Shown: piece after piece, positions 60,649 to 64,000 of the stretch
Layout of the letters: the number at the start of each line of letters is the position of its first letter
Numbering within the stretch: position 1 is the first letter of the stretch
From: Pelagerythrobacter sp041912895
GTDB taxonomy: Bacteria > Pseudomonadota > Alphaproteobacteria > Sphingomonadales > Sphingomonadaceae
Length of the DNA: 64,000 bases
Direction: 5' to 3'
NCBI RefSeq assembly: GCF_041912895.1
Contig: NZ_JAYSGI010000003.1
Coordinates: 186,001-250,000, forward strand
Program-made: the position numbers and the translations under genes
Notes under the pieces: generated by a model
What the model saw: the letters and a program-made list of their open reading frames with translations, nothing else
Database searches by the model: none
Told to the model about the DNA's origin: nothing

Positions 60649-60663
60649 TGATACCGGTTTCCA
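60649..60663. promoter_or_regulatory. Putative LacI-type operator between uxaA and uxaC
   Basis: TGATACCGGTTTCCA, 56 bases before the uxaA GTG and 59 bases before the uxaC ATG, so one site could serve both divergent units. Confidence 0.75.
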
Positions 60664-60721
60664 TATGCTTCGCCAAGTGGCATATGGGACAGGCTTCGAA
60701 CCGGCGCGACAGAGGACATTC

Positions 60722-62122
60722 ATGCTCCGCGAATTGCATCTCCACCCCGACCGGCTGCTGCCGACCGAATCCGGCATCCGCGATCTGGCGCGCGAACTCT
60801 ACCGCTCGGTCGCGGATTTGCCGATCGTCAGCCCGCACGGCCATACCGACCCTTCGTGGTTCGCGACGAACGCGGCGTTCGGCAATGCGACCGAACTGCT
60901 GCTGGTGCCCGACCATTACCTGTTCCGTATGCTCTACTCGCAAGGGGTCCGGCTCGCGGATCTCGGCATCGGCGGCAGCGAGGCCGATCCGCGCGCGGCC
61001 TGGCGGATTCTGGCGGAGAACTATCACCTGTTCCGCGGCACGCCGTCGCGGCTGTGGCTCGACTGGGTCTTCGCCGAGGCGTTCGGTATCGACGTGCGGC
61101 TGGATGGCGAAACCGCCGATCATTACTACGACACGATCACCGACATGCTGGCGACCGAGGCATTCCGCCCGCGCGCGCTGTTCGACCGCTACAACATCGA
61201 GGCAATCGCGACGACCGAGAGCCCGCTCGACACGCTCGACCACCACCGCGCGATCGCCGCGAGCGACTGGGGCGGGCGGGTCCTGACCGCCTACCGGCCC
61301 GATCCGGTGGTCGATCCCGAGTTCCAGGGGTTCGCGCAGAACCTCGCCCGGTTCTCGCAGGTCTCGGGAAAGGATTGCGACACCTGGGCCGGTTATCTCG
61401 CCGCGCACCGCGCGATGCGCGAAATCTTCAAGGATGCCGGGGCGACTTCGACCGATCACGGCCACCCGACAGCGGCCACCGCGAACCTTTCCGCGACCGA
61501 GGCGGAGACGCTGTTCGACCGCGTGAAGGGCGGCGATGCGAATGCCGCCGATGCCGAGCTGTTCCGCGCGCAGATGCTGACCGAGATGGCCGCGATGAGC
61601 CTCGACGACGGGCTGGTCATGCAGATTCACCCGGGCAGCTTCCGAAACCACAACGCCCGCCTGTTCGAGAGCTTCGGGCGCGACAAGGGCGCGGATATTC
61701 CGACCCGGACCGATTACGTCCATGCGCTCAAGCCGCTGCTCGACCGCTTCGGGACCGAGAGCGACCTGTCGATCATCCTTTTCACGCTCGACGAGAGCGC
61801 GTATGCGCGCGAACTGGCACCGCTCGCGGGCCACTATCCGTGCCTCAAGCTCGGCCCGGCGTGGTGGTTCCACGACAGCCCGGAAGGCATGCGGCGTTTC
61901 CGCCGGATGACGACCGAGACCGCCGGGTTCTACAATACTGTCGGGTTCAACGACGACACGCGGGCTTTCCTTTCGATCCCCGCCCGCCACGATGTCGCGC
62001 GCCGGATCGACTGCGGTTTCCTGGCCGAACTCGTCGCCGAACACCGGATCGAGGACTGGGAAGCGGCGGACCTGGCGCGCGAGCTCGCCTGCGATCTGGC
62101 GCGCAAGGCCTACCGCTTGTGA
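60722..62122 (+). CDS. uxaC: Uronate isomerase (glucuronate/galacturonate)
   Basis: 466 residues. It contains LPIVSPHGHTDPSWFATNAAFGN (quoted here as PIVSPHGHTDPSWFATN) with metal-binding His residues, ATTESPLDTLDHHRAI, GGRVLTAYRPDPVVDP, MQIHPGSFRNHN and a FHDSPEGMRRFR segment. It converts D-galacturonate to D-tagaturonate and D-glucuronate to D-fructuronate in the cytoplasm. Its stop overlaps the reductase start (GTGA). Confidence 0.95.
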   Translation: MLRELHLHPDRLLPTESGIRDLARELYRSVADLPIVSPHGHTDPSWFATNAAFGNATELLLVPDHYLFRMLYSQGVRLADLGIGGSEADPRAAWRILAENYHLFRGTPSRLWLDWVFAEAFGIDVRLDGETADHYYDTITDMLATEAFRPRALFDRYNIEAIATTESPLDTLDHHRAIAASDWGGRVLTAYRPDPVVDPEFQGFAQNLARFSQVSGKDCDTWAGYLAAHRAMREIFKDAGATSTDHGHPTAATANLSATEAETLFDRVKGGDANAADAELFRAQMLTEMAAMSLDDGLVMQIHPGSFRNHNARLFESFGRDKGADIPTRTDYVHALKPLLDRFGTESDLSIILFTLDESAYARELAPLAGHYPCLKLGPAWWFHDSPEGMRRFRRMTTETAGFYNTVGFNDDTRAFLSIPARHDVARRIDCGFLAELVAEHRIEDWEAADLARELACDLARKAYRL

Positions 62123-63468
62123 GGCTCTTGCCCGAAACGATCGAGCGGCTGCCCAGCGAAGTGATGCGGTTCGGATACGACCGTGACCGGCAGGCGATCG
62201 GCATCGTCCATTTCGGGATCGGCGCGTTCCACCGGGCGCATCAGGCCTGGTACACCGATCTCGCGATGAGCGCGGGGGAACGCGACTGGGCGCTCAGCGG
62301 CGTTTCGCTGCGCTCGCGCGCGGTCGCGGAGCAGTTGAACCCGCAATCGGGGCTCTACACGCTGACGGAGCGATCCGGCGAAATGGCGGAAACGCGTGTC
62401 GTGGGGGCGGTGCGCGAAGTGCTGTTCGCGCCCGAGGATGCGCGGGAGGTTATCGACCGCATCGCCGCGCCGGAATGCCGAATCGTCAGCTTCACGGTGA
62501 CCGAGAAGGGCTATTGCCGCGCCGAGGGGGGCGAACTGGACCTCGCGCTGGCCGAAGCGAGCTTCTATCCGTTGCTCGGCGAGGCGCTGGCGCTTCGCGC
62601 GAGCCGCGGCCTTCCCGGCATCACCCTGCTGTGCTGCGACAATCTGGCGGACAATGGCGCGGTGCTCGGCCGCCTGATGCGCGATTGGCTCGGCGCCCGC
62701 ACGCCCGATGCGATCGACTGGTTCAAGGATCGCTGCACCACGCCCTCGACGATGGTCGATCGTATCGTGCCGCGCTCTGCGTCCGACGATCTCGCCGATC
62801 TCGAGCGCCGTCTGGGGCAGAAGGACGAAGGCGCGATATTCACCGAACGGTTCAGCCAGTGGGTGATCGAGGACCGGTTCGCCAATGGCCGGCCCGCATG
62901 GGAGCGGCACGGGGCCGAAATGGTGGACGATGTCGCGCCCTACGAACTGGCCAAGCTGCGGATGCTCAACGGCGCGCATTCGCTGCTCGCCTATTGCGGC
63001 CTGCGCAAGGGATATACGTTCGTCCACGAGGCGGTGGCCGATCCCGAACTGCGCACGCTGGCGGAACGGCTGATGACCGACGAAGCCGCGCCGACAGTCG
63101 AAGCCGCAGAGGGGCAGGATCTCGCCGCGTACTCGCACCAGTTGCTGGCGCGCTTCGCCGATCCCGCGCTGCGCCACCGGCTCGCCCAGATCGCGATGGA
63201 CGGGACGCAGAAGATTCCCCAGCGCTGGCTCGATACTGTGCTCTGGCACAGTGACCGGGGCGGCGATACGCCGGCGATCCGCGAAGCGTTCGACGCGTGG
63301 TGCTGGCACCTCGCCGATGGCCGCTTCGTCGACGATCCGCACGGCGTTGTGCTCCGTCAAGCGGCACGCGCGGGCAAAGACGAAATTCTGGATTTAAGCC
63401 TGGGGCGCACCGAAAAGGCTCTATGGCCGGGCTATCGGGTCATACGAACCTTGCTAGCGGCCGCGTGA
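62119..63468 (+). CDS. Mannitol-dehydrogenase-family uronate reductase (tagaturonate/fructuronate reductase)
   Basis: 449 residues starting with GTG. The family signs are IVHFGIGAFHRAHQAWYTD at the N-terminus, SFTVTEKGYCRAEGG, LLCCDNLADNGAVLGRL, and WVIEDRFANGRPAWERHGAE with LAKLRMLNGAHSLLAYCG. It reduces tagaturonate to altronate, or fructuronate to mannonate, with NADH. With uxaA for altronate present and no mannonate dehydratase in the window, the tagaturonate role fits best, which would make it UxaB-like. The frame continues past the uxaC stop with a 4-base overlap. Confidence 0.88.
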   Translation: MRLLPETIERLPSEVMRFGYDRDRQAIGIVHFGIGAFHRAHQAWYTDLAMSAGERDWALSGVSLRSRAVAEQLNPQSGLYTLTERSGEMAETRVVGAVREVLFAPEDAREVIDRIAAPECRIVSFTVTEKGYCRAEGGELDLALAEASFYPLLGEALALRASRGLPGITLLCCDNLADNGAVLGRLMRDWLGARTPDAIDWFKDRCTTPSTMVDRIVPRSASDDLADLERRLGQKDEGAIFTERFSQWVIEDRFANGRPAWERHGAEMVDDVAPYELAKLRMLNGAHSLLAYCGLRKGYTFVHEAVADPELRTLAERLMTDEAAPTVEAAEGQDLAAYSHQLLARFADPALRHRLAQIAMDGTQKIPQRWLDTVLWHSDRGGDTPAIREAFDAWCWHLADGRFVDDPHGVVLRQAARAGKDEILDLSLGRTEKALWPGYRVIRTLLAAA

Positions 63469-63720
63469 GCACCAGCGCAATTTCGGCATGGCCGAGCGAT
63501 CTCCGAATACCGGCTTCTGGCTGAAGATATCGAAGCGTCCATCGCGCGCCGTCGACGGAATGGCGACGCGACTAACCGACCGCATCGCATGCAGGCCCGC
63601 TTACGCCTCACTTGCGTCCGGACGGTACTGGCCCCGTCGGATCCTGAGGGAATCCTAAAGCCGGAGAATATTGGAGGAAATCCGCGGGCAGGACCTCCTC
63701 GGTCCCCTCGGAACGGTTGC
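63469..63720. other. Spacer between the pectin locus and tRNA-Ser
   Basis: About 250 bases with no convincing gene. A GGAGGAAATCCG / GGACCTCC inverted element lies at about 63670-63700. No direct repeat of the tRNA 3' end was seen here. Confidence 0.4.
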
Positions 63721-63812
63721 TGGCGGAGACGGAGGGATTCGAACCCTCGATACCCGGTAAAGAGTATGGTTCCTTAGCAGGGAACTGGTTTCAGCCACTC
63801 ACCCACGTCTCC
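63721..63812 (-). tRNA. tRNA-Ser (GCT)
   Basis: A 92-nt class II tRNA. Acceptor arms GGAGACG and CGTCTCC pair, the anticodon loop CTGCTAA gives anticodon GCT, a long variable arm follows, and the T-arm is GGTTCGAATCC. A CCA is encoded at the end (plus-strand TGG at 63721-63723). Confidence 0.95.
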
Positions 63813-64000
63813 GCATGCCGGTCGGCATCGCGAGGGGCGCGCTATAACGGCGGTGGCGGGCCGCTGCAAGCGGGCTCTGACCGGGATGCGATGCAGCGGC
63901 GGACGAGGCCGATCCGACTCGGTTCGCCGTAATTTCGATTCGCTTCGTCGCCGGTTCATTGCCGCTTCACGCGCAAGGGATTCTCTTGGCGGCTGGACAG
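63813..64000. other. Right edge, no gene identified
   Basis: The last 188 bases hold no ORF with a ribosome site or recognisable motif. They may be the promoter of tRNA-Ser and the upstream part of the next gene. Confidence 0.4.

Noticed and set aside
60594..60719. Upstream ATG at 60719 for uxaA
   Set aside because: It would place the operator at 60649-60663 inside the coding region and the added residues do not match UxaA. The GTG at 60593 has a ribosome site.
1..64000. CRISPR array, prophage or insertion sequence
   Set aside because: No regularly spaced repeats, no cas, integrase, transposase or phage structural genes were found in the reading frames.

Overview
The window looks like the chromosome of an aerobic, GC-rich, Gram-negative alphaproteobacterium, most likely a sphingomonad (Sphingomonadales, Erythrobacter/Sphingomonas type). 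The evidence is an NDUFA12-type complex I accessory subunit, DUF2155 and DUF192 proteins, the secE-nusG-rplK-rplA block, several TonB-dependent receptors and FecI/FecR signalling. The placement is inferred from gene content; no rRNA or marker phylogeny is available here. Coding density is high, many genes overlap at ATGA, and there is no IS element, phage gene, integrase or CRISPR array.

Bases 1-14.4 kb are mainly housekeeping and lipid/envelope genes: a DUF389 membrane protein (cut by the left edge), a fatty-acyl-AMP ligase, recX, DUF192 and DUF2155 lipoproteins, NDUFA12, aat, tRNA-Trp, a 49-residue unknown protein, an AGCS amino-acid/sodium symporter, secE-nusG-rplK-rplA, a FemAB-like acyltransferase coupled to a polysaccharide deacetylase, a CinA N-domain protein and a Baeyer-Villiger-type monooxygenase.

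Bases 14.5-30.4 kb hold a TonB receptor, an E1 alpha-beta fusion dehydrogenase coupled to a malonyltransferase-like protein, a propeller-amidohydrolase, and a cell-surface signalling locus (FecI-type sigma factor, FecR, STN-TonB receptor) that reads on into an autotransporter.

Bases 30.5-36.1 kb are a four-gene chaperone-usher pilus locus with a divergent LuxR-type solo regulator. Bases 36.2-42.3 kb, on the minus strand, are a tightly packed signalling operon: EAL phosphodiesterase, LysM lipoprotein, membrane Ser/Thr kinase, TagH-like FHA protein and PP2C phosphatase. This resembles the type VI secretion threonine-phosphorylation module, but no T6SS structural gene is in the window.

Bases 42.6-63.5 kb are a pectin/uronate utilisation locus: LacI regulator, RpiB-fold isomerase (DhuI-like), KduD, KdgK, two secreted esterases, a lipoprotein cupin (KdgF-like), pectate lyase, TonB receptor, GH43 enzyme, TRAP uptake system, altronate dehydratase, uronate isomerase and tagaturonate/fructuronate reductase. 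Together these would bring oligogalacturonides across the outer membrane, trim them in the periplasm, import uronates by TRAP and convert both saturated and unsaturated uronates to KDPG. The aldolase that would finish the pathway is not in the window. Five intergenic copies of a motif close to TGACACCGGTTTCCA lie just upstream of the gene groups of this locus and probably form a single LacI-type regulon. A tRNA-Ser(GCT) closes the window on the right.
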